Program-made: the position numbers and the translations under genes | Shown here: positions 8,777-17,696 of the stretch, piece by piece | How positions within the stretch are numbered: the first letter of the stretch is position 1 | Layout: each line of letters starts with the position of its first letter | Source of the DNA: an uncultured Desulfofustis sp. | GTDB lineage: Bacteria; Desulfobacterota; Desulfobulbia; Desulfobulbales; Desulfocapsaceae | Assembly (NCBI GenBank): GCA_905479735.1 | Contig: CAJQNS010000257.1 | Span: 1 to 36,549, forward strand | Direction of reading: 5' to 3' | DNA: 36,549 nt | The notes under the pieces: generated by a model | Databases searched by the model: none | What the model was told of the DNA's origin: nothing | What the model saw: the letters and a program-made list of their open reading frames with translations, nothing else

Positions 8777-8912
8777 CGACATAAGTCCAATTCATCCCAC
8801 CAGGCGGGCGTTACTCGCTGCGGTGCCTGCTCACAGCGCTAACAGGCTGCTCCGCCGGCTCCTCGCTCGTGCCTTGCCTGGGTGGGTGCCTTGAACTTAT
8901 GTCGTTATGTAT
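8769..8912. mobile_element. MITE-like palindromic element
   Basis: About 140 bases bounded by a perfect 18-bp inverted repeat (ATACATAACGACATAAGT at 8769-8786 and its reverse complement at 8895-8912). Weaker complementarity continues inward (CCCACCAGGC-like arms) to a GC-rich centre with its own small hairpin. TA dinucleotides flank the core at 8770-8771 and 8910-8911, as expected for an IS630/Tc1-type target duplication. There is no ORF inside. The left arm contains the stop codon of the upstream radical SAM gene. Confidence 0.6.
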
Positions 8913-9043
8913 ATATGCCGGGCTCAAAGAGAAACAGCCTGGCCTTAGCACCCGTATCAATTTGTTGCTCAGGTTGCCGGGATGACAGAAAAAACGATTT
9001 CGTTCAAGGTTTCCAGGCGCAGGGTGTGAGGGTATCTTTATTC

Positions 9044-9072
9044 TTGACAATAGACAGAAGATTATATCTAAA
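9044..9072 (+). promoter_or_regulatory. Candidate promoter of the leuB-like gene
   Basis: A consensus TTGACA at 9044-9049 and TCTAAA at 9067-9072, 17 bases apart, lie about 70 bases upstream of the start. A short AGAGCA/TGCTCT stem lies in the predicted leader. The -35 is convincing and the -10 moderate. Confidence 0.5.
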
Positions 9073-9144
9073 GTGGCAGGAACAAATTTAGAGCACCTCT
9101 CATGCTCTTAAAGTTACATGGAAATTATAGAATTGGAGACTAAC

Positions 9145-10236
9145 ATGACAACAACTTACCGAATCGCTGTAATTCCCGGCGATGGTACTGGACTTGAAGT
9201 GGTAAACGAGGGCCGCAAGGCTTTAACGGCGGCCGCCGGCCGATTTGGCTTCGCCCTGGAGATGACCGATTTTGATTTCGGCGGGGATCGCTATCTGCGG
9301 ACGGGTGAAGTGCTGCCGGAAACCGCGGTCGATGACCTGCAGGCCTTCGATGCAATTTTTCTTGGTGCCATCGGGCACCCTGATGTCAAGCCTGGAGTTT
9401 TGGAGAAGGGTATACTCCTGAATCTGCGTTTTGCCTTGGATCAATATATCAATCTGCGGCCGGTACGACTCTATCCCGGGGTGGACACCCCGCTGAAGGA
9501 CAAAACTCCGGAAGATATCGATTATGTGGTGATCCGAGAGAATTCAGGCGGCATCTATACCGGTACAGGCGGCATATCGATGAAGGGAACCGCCCAGGAA
9601 GTGGCTGTTCAGAGCATGGTTTATAACCGCTTTCAGGTTGAACGATGTCTTCGCTATGCTTTCGAATACACTCGTAAATTCGGAAAAAAAGCCCGAGGCA
9701 AAGGAGATGCAAACACCCTGGGCCTGGTGGGTAAAACCAATGTCCTGACGTATGTGTTCGACCTTTGGGAAAGAGCCTTTCATGAGATTGGCGAAAAGGA
9801 TTACCCCGATGTCACACGTGAATATTACCATGTCGATGCGACCTGCATGTGGATGGTTAAGAGTCCCGAATGGTTTGATGTACTGGTCACCTCAAACATG
9901 TTCGGCGATATCATCACCGATCTGGGCGCTGAGACTCAGGGCGGCATGGGTATTGCCGCTGGTGGCAATATCAATCCGGAAGGGGTAAGCATGTTTGAAC
10001 CCATTGGTGGTTCTGCTCCTAAATATACCGGAAAAAATATCATCAACCCGCTGGCTTCCATCTGTGCCGGTGCCATGATGTTAGAGACTCTTGGTGAAAC
10101 AGAAGCAGCCACGGCGATTGAAGACGCGGTCAAATCGGTAACAGGGACCAAAATCAAGAGCCTCTCCGCTGGCAAGATGGGTTACTCCACCAGTGAGGTA
10201 GGAGACTTGGTGGTCGAATATATTCTCAAGGGATGA
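9145..10236 (+). CDS. leuB: 3-isopropylmalate dehydrogenase (isocitrate/isopropylmalate family)
   Basis: A 363-residue beta-decarboxylating dehydrogenase that oxidises and decarboxylates a (2R,3S)-3-substituted malate with NAD(P) and Mg2+. The substrate-binding arginines R95 and R105 lie in [16 protein letters not shown]. The paired leucines before R95 resemble isopropylmalate dehydrogenases rather than isocitrate dehydrogenases, which carry a Ser/Asn there. [11 protein letters not shown], the VGKTNVL lysine and the metal-binding [10 protein letters not shown] aspartates are all present. The start at 9145 has GGAG six bases upstream; an in-frame ATG at 9118 has none. It is not near other leu genes, so leucine synthesis is the best guess, and a related enzyme such as a tartrate or homoisocitrate type remains possible. 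Confidence 0.82.
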   Translation: MTTTYRIAVIPGDGTGLEVVNEGRKALTAAAGRFGFALEMTDFDFGGDRYLRTGEVLPETAVDDLQAFDAIFLGAIGHPDVKPGVLEKGILLNLRFALDQYINLRPVRLYPGVDTPLKDKTPEDIDYVVIRENSGGIYTGTGGISMKGTAQEVAVQSMVYNRFQVERCLRYAFEYTRKFGKKARGKGDANTLGLVGKTNVLTYVFDLWERAFHEIGEKDYPDVTREYYHVDATCMWMVKSPEWFDVLVTSNMFGDIITDLGAETQGGMGIAAGGNINPEGVSMFEPIGGSAPKYTGKNIINPLASICAGAMMLETLGETEAATAIEDAVKSVTGTKIKSLSAGKMGYSTSEVGDLVVEYILKG

Positions 10237-10255
10237 CAAAGCGTATTTAGCACAG

Positions 10256-10288
10256 CAGACTGGCGGTGCTGTCCGCGCCGTCAGTCTG
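10256..10288 (+). terminator. Stem-loop after leuB (no U-tract)
   Basis: A 14-bp RNA stem (CAGACTGGCGGTGC at 10256-10269 with 10275-10288, two G-U pairs) and a 5-base loop, 20 bases after the stop codon. The downstream bases are C/A-rich, not T-rich, so this is more a 3'-end stabilising hairpin than a textbook terminator. Confidence 0.45.
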
Positions 10289-10383
10289 ACCCTCCCCAAA
10301 AACGGATCAAGATCAATTTGGCCAAAGAGGGAGTTTGAGAAGGTTGCCTGATTCCAGGCAAACGCTCTGATCTTTTGTGCTTC

Positions 10384-11094
10384 CTATGCCCCAATCTTTC
10401 TTCTAAAGTCTGAAAAATCCTCACGTTCTGGAATTTCAAACTGAACGTCATCTAAATTTTCAGCAATAGGATAACGCCCGTATGTATGGCAGGCGGCGAC
10501 TGCAGCGTGAATGTGTTCAGAGGGTGTAGCAAGAGGAATTTGGTTGAGATCGATCAGGCAGCACCCGTCTCTGGCGAAGTTCTTGATATAACTCTTTATT
10601 CTTTCCACAATCGCTTCAACAGGCCCAGTGTGAAGAAGGGCAGCATCCACTCCTGCCGTTACCAAGAGATTATGTTGATGCGCATATTCTCTTACGCGCT
10701 CCGGCCCAATTTCATAGAGATCGGGTCTAATACACTCAATGAACCGGGGCTGCATTTGGTTTTCTGCGCAAAGAATCGTTCTACATCTCTACTTTTGGCA
10801 TCTCCCCAGTTGCCGCGGGTTATCAAATTGCCACCGACTTTGTCCCGCAGTCTATTGGTATATTTGACCACATACTCGTCCATCATATCTAAACTAATCA
10901 TTGGCGGTGAGGCCCAGGCATCACGCCCATCCATGAGCAAATCCGGAATACCGGCCTTTTCTCTCATTACCTCAATATGAGGGGCGAGAACTTCATCACA
11001 TAAAAATTCGAACAAGCGATGAGCAAAAGCTGGTCTCATCAGCATATCTGCCACCAGACTTTGATAACCACGGATGTTAGCAGCCAGGCTGAAT
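10384..11094 (-). pseudogene. Broken uroporphyrinogen-decarboxylase-family (URO-D) gene
   Basis: Two overlapping minus-strand frames together make the C-terminal part of a URO-D/corrinoid-methyltransferase-like protein. The upstream piece (about 11094-10692) contains FSLAANIRGYQSL and MLMRPAFAHRLFEF, typical of the family. The downstream piece (about 10770-10384) contains ENQMQPRFIECIRPDLYEIG and runs to a natural-looking C-terminus. They join if a single base is missing near 10765-10772. The N-terminal part is absent: a TGA stops the first frame just before the FSLAAN motif. Members are normally about 350-400 residues. The stretch and its flank are AT-richer than the neighbours, suggesting an acquired gene in decay. 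A sequencing error could explain the frameshift but not the missing N-terminus. Confidence 0.72.
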
Positions 11095-11531
11095 GATCAT
11101 TGATTTGAGCCCCGATATCAAGGTGCTTATCCACAGTGGTTTGTGGTGCTCTCGCATCAGTTGCTGCCGTCATAGTAAAATTCCCCAAAATGGTTTTCTC
11201 GTGCTTCTTGATTCACCCAGAGTACAAAAATCTTGGGACGGATAATCCTCAAACTAAGAATTGATGAATAATAATGTAATTCCACAAGTACACTGGATAT
11301 TAATCGCTTAATCTATTCCTGCTTCAAGGCACCCTATCATTTAGATAGGTTGGATTAATAAGTCCATAAAGAACTTGGTCTTTCAATTTATGAAAAGAAT
11401 ATTATCATGGTCAGGTTTATCAGGATCATAATTCCGCTGGGGTATGGTTTGCTGCAGGCAGAATAAAGGCACCCCGGACCGAAACATCAAGATGAATTCA
11501 AAGTTTCAGGAAAAAAGAAATAAAGTTTTAA
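11095..11531. other. AT-rich intergenic region
   Basis: About 437 bases between the URO-D remnant and the ABC-F gene, clearly AT-richer than its surroundings. A 44-codon minus-strand frame (11039-11173) overlaps the remnant but has no family resemblance I recognise. A small CCTATC/GATAGG hairpin lies near 11330. No convincing promoter or gene was found. Confidence 0.4.
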
Positions 11532-13508
11532 ATGCTGTCGATTAATCATCTCGATATTCGTTATGGGGAAAAACATCTGTTCAAAGATGTCTCCGTTGCC
11601 GTGCATCCCAGCGACAGGATTGGTCTGGTCGGAGTCAACGGCACAGGCAAATCGACCCTGATGAAAATCATGGCCGAAGAAACCGCCGCCGATGACGGTG
11701 TGGTGAACAGATCGAAACTCTTTTCAGTCTCCTATCTTCCCCAGGAATCCTCGCTGATAAGTTCCGGGCGTACGCTCTACGAGGAGGCGGTTCAAGCCTT
11801 TGCAGATCTGTTGAAACTGCAGAAGGAGGCCGATCAGCTTAATGAGGTGCTGAGCAGCGCAGATGTAGAGGGTGACGAGTTCAACGAACTTCTCGAGCGG
11901 CAAGGCCGAATTCAGCAGCTGCTGGACACCAGCGCTATCTACACGATCAGGACACAGACCGAAAAGGTTCTTTTCGGACTCGGTTTCAGCCTCAAGGATC
12001 TGCAGAAGCCTGTTGCTTCATTCTCCGGTGGCTGGATCATGCGGCTGCTGCTAGCCAAGATGCTGCTCCAGTCACCGTCCCTGCTCCTGCTGGATGAGCC
12101 GACCAACCATCTGGATCTTGATTCTCTTACCTGGCTGGAATCGTTTTTGCAGACCTATCATGGAGCCATGGTGATTATTTCCCATGACCGCACCTTCCTG
12201 GACAGAACCACGACCCAGACCTGGGAACTCAGCCTGGGGCGTCTGACTGCCTACAAGGGAAATTACTCAAAATATATCGAAGACAAGGAAGAACGACGTA
12301 GGATTGAAAAGGCCTCCTATGATAACCAGCAGGCTCATATTCGACAGACCATGCGCTTTGTCGAGCGCTTTCGGGCGAAATCAACCAAGGCCCGTCAGGT
12401 CCAGTCCAAGCTGAAGCAGCTCGACCGGCTCGACCTGTTTGAGCTGGCCGAGGAGGAGCATTCCATAAGATTTTCTTTTCCACCGGCGCCACACTCTGGA
12501 CGCGATGTTCTGATGGTTGAGTCCATTGCCAAAAGCTATGACGACAATAAGGTTTTCGAGCACATCGATCTCAACCTGCAAAGGGGCGATAAGGTGGCAG
12601 TTGTAGGTGTCAACGGAGCCGGAAAATCGACTCTGCTGAAAATTCTCGCCGGTCTGCTGCCCAGTGATGGTGGTTCCATAAGGATGGGCAGCGGCGTCCA
12701 GATGACCTATTTCGGTCAGCATCAAGCCCAGGAACTGGCCCCCGATTATACCGTGCTGGAAAGCTTGTCCCATGTGACCGGAGACATGACCATGACGCGG
12801 ATGCGATCGCTGCTCGGTGCCTTTCTGTTCAGGGGTGAGGATGTGGACAAAAAGGTATCGGTGCTGTCCGGCGGCGAGAAAAGCAGGCTGGCGCTGGCCA
12901 GGATGATTGCCGTGCCTGCCAACTGCATGCTGCTGGATGAACCGACCAACCACCTCGACATGCTCTCCCAGGAAGTTCTCCAGGAGGCGATGCGTCAGTA
13001 TGATGGCACTATAATCGTGGTTTCCCATAACCGTTACTTCGTCGATTGTTTTGTGAATAAGGTACTGGAGATTAAAAATGGTAAGGTGAGCCTTTTCGAC
13101 GGCACGATCGACGAGTATGTGGAACGCCAGGAACTTATGGCTCAGCAGGAGTCTGTCAAGAACAGCGGGGAGGCTGGAGTAGAGGATAATCGCCGACCAA
13201 GCCAGTCGAGCAGGAAAGATAAGCGCCGTCAGGAGGCCTTGAGACGTGAAAGGCGCCGTCAGTTAGCCGGCCCGTGGTTGAAGAAACTGGCAGAAGCCGA
13301 GAAAAAGGTGGAGAAACTCGAGCTTCTGAAAGAAGAGCTGGAAGCTGAACTGGCTGATCCGGCGCTCTACCAAGACAGTGCTGGCTGGTCGGAAGTCAAC
13401 GAAAAATACAATAATTGTACCCGCCGGCTTGACCGCTGGATGAAGCGCTGGGAAGAGGCCCAAACGAAGATTGATGCAATTGATAGCGGTGCCCCGGGGG
13501 AGCAGTGA
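11532..13508 (+). CDS. ABC-F family ATPase (YheS/Uup-like)
   Basis: A 658-residue soluble protein with two ABC domains and no membrane segment, the ABC-F layout of ribosome-associated translation factors. Walker A motifs are GVNGTGKST (34-42) and GVNGAGKST (359-367). Both Walker B regions read LLDEPTNHLD. The first signature is FSGGWIMRL, as in YheS-type proteins, and the second is LSGGEKSRLALARM. The inter-domain linker (about 240-310) is charged and helical, as expected for the P-site-tRNA-interaction motif. The last 90 residues form a basic region plus a coiled coil, as in Uup/YheS. The ribosome-binding site is poor. It probably acts on stalled ribosomes or in assembly; antibiotic protection is possible but unsupported. 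Confidence 0.92.
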   Translation: MLSINHLDIRYGEKHLFKDVSVAVHPSDRIGLVGVNGTGKSTLMKIMAEETAADDGVVNRSKLFSVSYLPQESSLISSGRTLYEEAVQAFADLLKLQKEADQLNEVLSSADVEGDEFNELLERQGRIQQLLDTSAIYTIRTQTEKVLFGLGFSLKDLQKPVASFSGGWIMRLLLAKMLLQSPSLLLLDEPTNHLDLDSLTWLESFLQTYHGAMVIISHDRTFLDRTTTQTWELSLGRLTAYKGNYSKYIEDKEERRRIEKASYDNQQAHIRQTMRFVERFRAKSTKARQVQSKLKQLDRLDLFELAEEEHSIRFSFPPAPHSGRDVLMVESIAKSYDDNKVFEHIDLNLQRGDKVAVVGVNGAGKSTLLKILAGLLPSDGGSIRMGSGVQMTYFGQHQAQELAPDYTVLESLSHVTGDMTMTRMRSLLGAFLFRGEDVDKKVSVLSGGEKSRLALARMIAVPANCMLLDEPTNHLDMLSQEVLQEAMRQYDGTIIVVSHNRYFVDCFVNKVLEIKNGKVSLFDGTIDEYVERQELMAQQESVKNSGEAGVEDNRRPSQSSRKDKRRQEALRRERRRQLAGPWLKKLAEAEKKVEKLELLKEELEAELADPALYQDSAGWSEVNEKYNNCTRRLDRWMKRWEEAQTKIDAIDSGAPGEQ

Positions 13509-13631
13509 CTGCCGATGTGGCGACCGGCAAAAATTGACATATGCACATCACTGGGGTAAAAAATAACCATCGCGGTGACATCATAGACTGGTCAGATTCT
13601 AATCTAGAGATCTTTTGCGGAGGCCCGAAGG

Positions 13632-14507
13632 ATGAAAAAATGGGAATGTACGATATGCGGCTATATCCATGAAGGTGAGACCCCTCCCGATGAGTGTCCG
13701 GTGTGCGGAGCCGGGCCCGAGTATTTCGAAGAGGTAGTCGAAACTGCTGAACAACCGCAAGCCGAAGCACAACCCAAAGGACAGCCAGAGGCTGCGCCCG
13801 AACCTGCAGCTGATCCTGCCCCTGAACCCACAGCTGAGCCTGCATCTGAACCCGCAGCCGAGCCTGCCCCCGTGTCGTCAGACGGAGCGGTGAAAAAGTG
13901 GGAGTGCACTTTGTGCGGTTATATTCATGAGGGGCCGGAGCCGCCTGACTCTTGCCCGGTATGTGGCGCCGGACCTGAGTACTTCAAGGAAATTGTTGAA
14001 AAAGAGGAAAAAACCCTCACCGAAGCAGTACTCACCCCCCAAGCGGGTGATCCAGATAAAAAGGCAGCCCCAAGCCTGTTCCGCAAGCTGGTGATGAAAC
14101 ACCACCTGCACCCGATAGCGGTACATACGCCCAATGGCGTTCTGCCTCTCGCTCTCGTGTTTCTGGCTATCGGTATTATCTTCGGTCTCAGCGGCTTCGA
14201 ACAGGCCGCTTTTTATAGCCTGGTATTCGTGCTGATCAACATGCCGTTTGTGATTGCCACCGGTTATATCGCCTGGCAGGAGCGCTACAAAGGCGCGAAA
14301 ACCAAGATATTCGGGGTCAAGATCGGCGCCACTATCGTTGTCTGTGTCACGGTACTGGCCATGGTCATCTGGCGTTTAATTGAACCGGGGGTTGCTTCGT
14401 CGCCGGGACGCTGGACATATCTGCTCATCTGCCTGATCTGTGTGGCGGGAGCCGGGCTGGCCGGTCATATGGGGGGCAAGCTGGTGTTTGGAGCCAGAGA
14501 GAAATAG
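13632..14507 (+). CDS. Double rubredoxin-like / DUF2231 membrane fusion protein
   Basis: A 291-residue protein in three parts. Two near-identical rubrerythrin-type rubredoxin modules bind Fe (or Zn) through C6, C9, C22, C25 and C92, C95, C108, C111. A Pro/Ala/Glu-rich linker of short degenerate repeats (about 45-85) joins them. From about residue 155 comes a four-helix membrane domain of the DUF2231 type, with HPIAVHTPNG before helix 1 and GHMGGKLVFG at the end. Paired histidines in that domain could bind haem b, but this is inference. The architecture suggests an inner-membrane electron-transfer protein with cytoplasmic rubredoxin heads. GGAGG lies eight bases before the ATG. It is probably a single-gene transcript ending at the 14544 terminator. 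Confidence 0.85.
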   Translation: MKKWECTICGYIHEGETPPDECPVCGAGPEYFEEVVETAEQPQAEAQPKGQPEAAPEPAADPAPEPTAEPASEPAAEPAPVSSDGAVKKWECTLCGYIHEGPEPPDSCPVCGAGPEYFKEIVEKEEKTLTEAVLTPQAGDPDKKAAPSLFRKLVMKHHLHPIAVHTPNGVLPLALVFLAIGIIFGLSGFEQAAFYSLVFVLINMPFVIATGYIAWQERYKGAKTKIFGVKIGATIVVCVTVLAMVIWRLIEPGVASSPGRWTYLLICLICVAGAGLAGHMGGKLVFGAREK

Positions 14508-14543
14508 CGCCTGCTGAATAAGCGACCAGCTCCAAAATAATCG

Positions 14544-14578
14544 AGGCCGGTACCCCGTGAGAGGGTGCCGGCCTTTTT
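14544..14578 (+). terminator. Intrinsic terminator
   Basis: A 12-bp GC-rich stem (AGGCCGGTACCC at 14544-14555 with 14563-14574, one G-U pair), a 7-base loop, then TTTTT. It separates the rubredoxin-fusion gene from the convergent aminotransferase gene and may serve both strands. Confidence 0.88.
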
Positions 14579-14595
14579 CGCGCAGGTGTTTGAGC

Positions 14596-15792
14596 TTAGC
14601 TTTTCAGAGCCTCAGCGATCGAGTCGCAGACATAATCGATATTGCCGGTAGTCAAGCCGGCCACATTGATGCGGCCGCCGCCAACCACATAAATTCCCTT
14701 GTTTGCTTTCAGCCAAGCAACCGTCTCATCTGACAGGCCGCTGAAGGAAAACATGCCGCGCTGCTCCTTGATGTAAGAAAAATCCCCGTCGACGCCGCGG
14801 CTGGCAAGCCCCTCTACCAGTGCGGAACGCATGGAAATGATCCTCTTGCACATCTGCTCAAGTTGCCGGCGCCAGTTTTGTTCAAGATCCGGGTCGGACA
14901 GCACGGTTTTAACGATCAGGCCGCCATGGGCTGGGGGGTTGGAGTAGCAGACCCGCACGGTGAGGTCCAAATGGCTCTTGGCCACGGCTGCTTCCTGCCC
15001 ACTCGGGCTGACCACCGTTATCGCCCCCGTGCGCTCGTTGTAGAGACCGAAGTTTTTGGAAAAAGAGCTGGCCACGAAGAAGTCCGCACCGGTTGCGGCA
15101 AATGCCTCAACGCTGATTCGATCCCCGTCGACGCTGTCCCCGAATCCCTGATAGGCGAAATCCAAAAACCCGATCCAGCCTCTTTCCGAAGCCAGGGCTG
15201 CAACCTCCGACCACTGCTCTTTATTGAGATCGACACCGGTAGGGTTGTGGCAGCAGCCGTGCAGCAGGACCACATCACCGGCGGGCACCTGTTTCAGGGT
15301 AGCGATCAGCTCATCGTAGTTCAGACCTTTGGTGTCGCTGTTGTAGTAGGGGTAACTTTTCAAGTTGAATCTGGCGGCTCCAAAAATACCGTTGTGGTTC
15401 GCCCAGGTGGGGAAACTGATCCACATAGTGGCGCCCGGGTTGAACTTCTGGATGAGCTCACCGCCAATGCGCAGCGCACCGGTGCCTCCGGGGGCGTGAG
15501 CGGTCACGGCCCGGCTGGAACTGATGACTTCGCTGCCCTCTCCAAACAGCAGTTGCTGAACGCAGGAGGTATAGAGAGGATCGCCAGAAATGGGAAGATA
15601 ACTCTTGGTTTGTTCCTCGTCTAAAAGGCGACGCTCTGCTTCCTTGACGCAGTCGAGGATCGGCGTGACGCCACGATTATCTTTGTAGACACCGGCGCCA
15701 AGGTTAACCTTGTTGGGGTTGCTGTCCTGCTTGAAAGCTTCGGTAAGTCCGAAAATGGAGTCAGGCGCTGCGGCGCTGATTGATTTCCACAT
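14596..15792 (-). CDS. Aspartate/aromatic aminotransferase (class Ia)
   Basis: A 398-residue PLP transaminase of the AspC/TyrB subfamily, exchanging amino groups between aspartate or aromatic amino acids and 2-oxoglutarate. The PLP lysine is K246 in SFSKNFGLYNER. HGCCHNPTGVD carries the conserved Asn near 183, and the C-terminal GRINVAGLT holds the substrate-carboxylate Arg. The N-terminus VNLGAGVYKD is the family hallmark. The start ATG at 15792 follows AAGAGGAA; an upstream ATG at 15831 lacks such a site. Aspartate versus aromatic preference cannot be read from sequence. With the IorAB/PaaK genes 2 kb away it could feed arylpyruvates into that pathway, although it lies on the opposite strand. 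Confidence 0.93.
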   Translation of the reverse strand: MWKSISAAAPDSIFGLTEAFKQDSNPNKVNLGAGVYKDNRGVTPILDCVKEAERRLLDEEQTKSYLPISGDPLYTSCVQQLLFGEGSEVISSSRAVTAHAPGGTGALRIGGELIQKFNPGATMWISFPTWANHNGIFGAARFNLKSYPYYNSDTKGLNYDELIATLKQVPAGDVVLLHGCCHNPTGVDLNKEQWSEVAALASERGWIGFLDFAYQGFGDSVDGDRISVEAFAATGADFFVASSFSKNFGLYNERTGAITVVSPSGQEAAVAKSHLDLTVRVCYSNPPAHGGLIVKTVLSDPDLEQNWRRQLEQMCKRIISMRSALVEGLASRGVDGDFSYIKEQRGMFSFSGLSDETVAWLKANKGIYVVGGGRINVAGLTTGNIDYVCDSIAEALKS

Positions 15793-15830
15793 ATGTTCCT
15801 CTTTGTGAGAATGATTGGTGATGATTCGCA

Positions 15831-15860
15831 AACATAATTACTCGGATAAAGTAATGTCAA
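15831..15860 (-). promoter_or_regulatory. Candidate promoter of the aminotransferase gene
   Basis: On the minus strand a perfect TTGACA (15855-15860) and TATGTT (15831-15836) are 18 bases apart, placing a start site about 30 bases before the ATG at 15792. Confidence 0.5.
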
Positions 15861-16010
15861 CCTCGGCGGCTGAAAAGATCAGTCTTGTAACAGGGAAATA
15901 TTTTGTTGTCAAACCCTGCTACCATGGTACTGGTATTCAAGGTGGCGTTAGGAGTGACTGGCTATCTGCAACTCTGAGCGCTTTAATAACTTGATTAACG
16001 AAGGATTGAG

Positions 16011-16676
16011 ATGACCACGATCAAAGCATTGATTTTTGATATGGACGGCACCCTGGTTGATTCTGAAAAAATCCACTGGCAGGCCTGGAAGGAGACACTT
16101 GCGGTACATGGCCTGAAGGTTCCCGATTATGGGGATTTCAAGAAGTATGTCGGAGTTAGTGATGAGCAGATGGCTCAGGATTTCAGCGATGCCGCTCCAG
16201 GGGAGCTTGACCCGGCCCAGCTGGTTGGTGGCAAGTGCCGGACCTATCTGAAGCTGGTGCCGGAAATCAGTCTGCTTCCCGGTGTCAGGAAGACTCTCGA
16301 CCGTTGGCGGGACTGCTGCACTTTGGCCATTGCTTCATCATCACCACACAGTGAATTGGTCGCCATACTCGGATATCACGGTCTGGACGATCGCTTTGAT
16401 CATGTAGTGGGAGGAGACATGGTAGCCAGGAAGAAACCCGATCCCGAAATATATCAAATGGTTGTCGGGCTTCTGGGGCTGCCGGCTTCCTCCTGTGTCG
16501 CTTTTGAGGACTCACAGTCCGGCGTAGCGGCAGCCAAGGGTGCCGGGCTCCTGGCCGTAGCCGTACCCCATGCCATGTCAGCGGATCATGATTTCAGCAG
16601 CGCCGACCTCCTTCTCGACACCCTCTCTGAGTTCGATGAGGAGGCGCTGCGGCAACTCAGTGCCCGACCCCGCTGA
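16011..16676 (+). CDS. HAD-superfamily hydrolase (beta-phosphoglucomutase-like)
   Basis: A 221-residue HAD phosphatase or phosphomutase, subfamily IA. Motif I is DMDGTLVDS with the nucleophile D10 and the acid D12. A helical cap follows (about 15-85). Motif II is the ASSS segment near residue 105. Motif III is KKPDPEIY, and motif IV is FEDSQSGV with the metal-binding Glu/Asp. This pattern fits beta-phosphoglucomutase, 2-deoxyglucose-6-phosphatase or small sugar-phosphate phosphatases; the exact substrate is unknown. AAGGA precedes the ATG. It is convergent with the CBS-ACT gene, with 28 bases between them and only a weak hairpin. Confidence 0.85.
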   Translation: MTTIKALIFDMDGTLVDSEKIHWQAWKETLAVHGLKVPDYGDFKKYVGVSDEQMAQDFSDAAPGELDPAQLVGGKCRTYLKLVPEISLLPGVRKTLDRWRDCCTLAIASSSPHSELVAILGYHGLDDRFDHVVGGDMVARKKPDPEIYQMVVGLLGLPASSCVAFEDSQSGVAAAKGAGLLAVAVPHAMSADHDFSSADLLLDTLSEFDEEALRQLSARPR

Positions 16677-16704
16677 AAGGGGTAGCGCCCGACGAGTTTT
16701 TCTG

Positions 16705-17385
16705 TCAGGCCTCGAGATCGGGAAGAAATGGGCTGAGATCCTTGACGTAGCGGGTTAAAACCTTGAAGTGATTTTTATTCAGTAGAGCCACGGCACGGGG
16801 TCCATCGTCGCCGGAGAGTCTGAGCACCAGTTGATTGACGTCGGGATATTCACGAATCGGCAGCGTGATCATACTCTGGATATTAATTGCCTGGTCACGC
16901 AGGATGGCGCTGACATCGGCGATGGCTCCTATCCTGTCTTTCACCAGCACGGCGATACGAACAGATTCCTCATTCATGCCGATGGCCTCGAGCAGTACCC
17001 CCATTACATCCGTGCTGGTTATGATGCCTACCAGATCTTCGCCTTCCATTACCGGCAGGGAATTGATGTTGTTGACCTGCATGATGAAAGCGGCCCGTTC
17101 AATGGTGGTTTCGGTGGTAATGGTTACCACCGTTTTGACCATGATCATCTCGACCAGAATTTTTTCCAGCAGATAACCCAGTTCATGGGTGCTTAGCGTA
17201 TTGGCCGGGGATGCCCAGTATTGTTTCAGATCCCTGTCGGAGATGATGCCCACCAGTTTACCCTTGTTATCAACAACCAGAAGATGGTCGATGGCCCATT
17301 TTTCAATTAGTTCTCTGGCCTCCACCAAGGTTGCTTTGGGAGATACGGTTATCAGGTTGGTGTGCATGATCCTGCCGATGTACAT
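16705..17385 (-). CDS. CBS-pair plus ACT domain regulatory protein (AcuB-like)
   Basis: A 226-residue cytosolic protein with two CBS motifs (about 7-60 and 80-132) forming one Bateman module, then an ACT domain (about 140-215, starting IAVLVKDRIGAIADV). Bateman modules sense adenine nucleotides and ACT domains sense amino acids, so this looks like a small-molecule sensor acting on another protein. AcuB-like proteins have this layout, but the target is unknown. A strong GGAGGTG precedes the ATG at 17385. It is divergent from iorA, and an amino-acid sensor beside an amino-acid catabolic cluster is suggestive, not proof. Confidence 0.85.
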   Translation of the reverse strand: MYIGRIMHTNLITVSPKATLVEARELIEKWAIDHLLVVDNKGKLVGIISDRDLKQYWASPANTLSTHELGYLLEKILVEMIMVKTVVTITTETTIERAAFIMQVNNINSLPVMEGEDLVGIITSTDVMGVLLEAIGMNEESVRIAVLVKDRIGAIADVSAILRDQAINIQSMITLPIREYPDVNQLVLRLSGDDGPRAVALLNKNHFKVLTRYVKDLSPFLPDLEA

Positions 17386-17696
17386 GGGGCACCTCCGGTT
17401 GGTTGGGTCTCTCAGTTATGAATTTCTTTATCCTGTTACGATTCCACTATAATCCATGAAATGGTTGAGACAATCCCTTTATATAGGACACCTGAAGAAA
17501 CTTTAATAAACATGTGAAAAATGAAAAGCAGAACGTAGTTTAGATGTTCTGGAATCTTCCCGATCCACTTTCTGGTTGGAAAAAATCCTTGCCTGGAACA
17601 ATGATTTCGGAGTAGTTTCACAGATTGCCTAAAATAACGGCCTGGACGGCCTTTGCACCAATCAACCATTAATTTTCAGAGAATCACAGGAAACTG
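17386..17696. other. Divergent intergenic region (CBS-ACT gene / iorA)
   Basis: This gap of 311 bases holds the minus-strand promoter candidate listed separately. Toward iorA I see AT-rich sequence (17500-17570) but no clear -35/-10 pair. No gene or structured RNA is evident. Confidence 0.4.
17446..17473 (-). promoter_or_regulatory. Candidate promoter of the CBS-ACT gene
   Basis: On the minus strand TTGTCT (17468-17473) and TATAGT (17446-17451) are 16 bases apart, about 60 bases upstream of the start codon. Both boxes are close to the sigma-70 consensus. Confidence 0.45.

Noticed and set aside
11039-11173. A 44-codon minus-strand frame
   Set aside because: It overlaps the URO-D remnant in another frame, has a poor ribosome site and no resemblance to a known protein.
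13661-13909. A Gly/Ser/Ala-rich minus-strand frame
   Set aside because: Its low complexity is the reverse of the Pro/Ala/Glu linker of the rubredoxin fusion gene.
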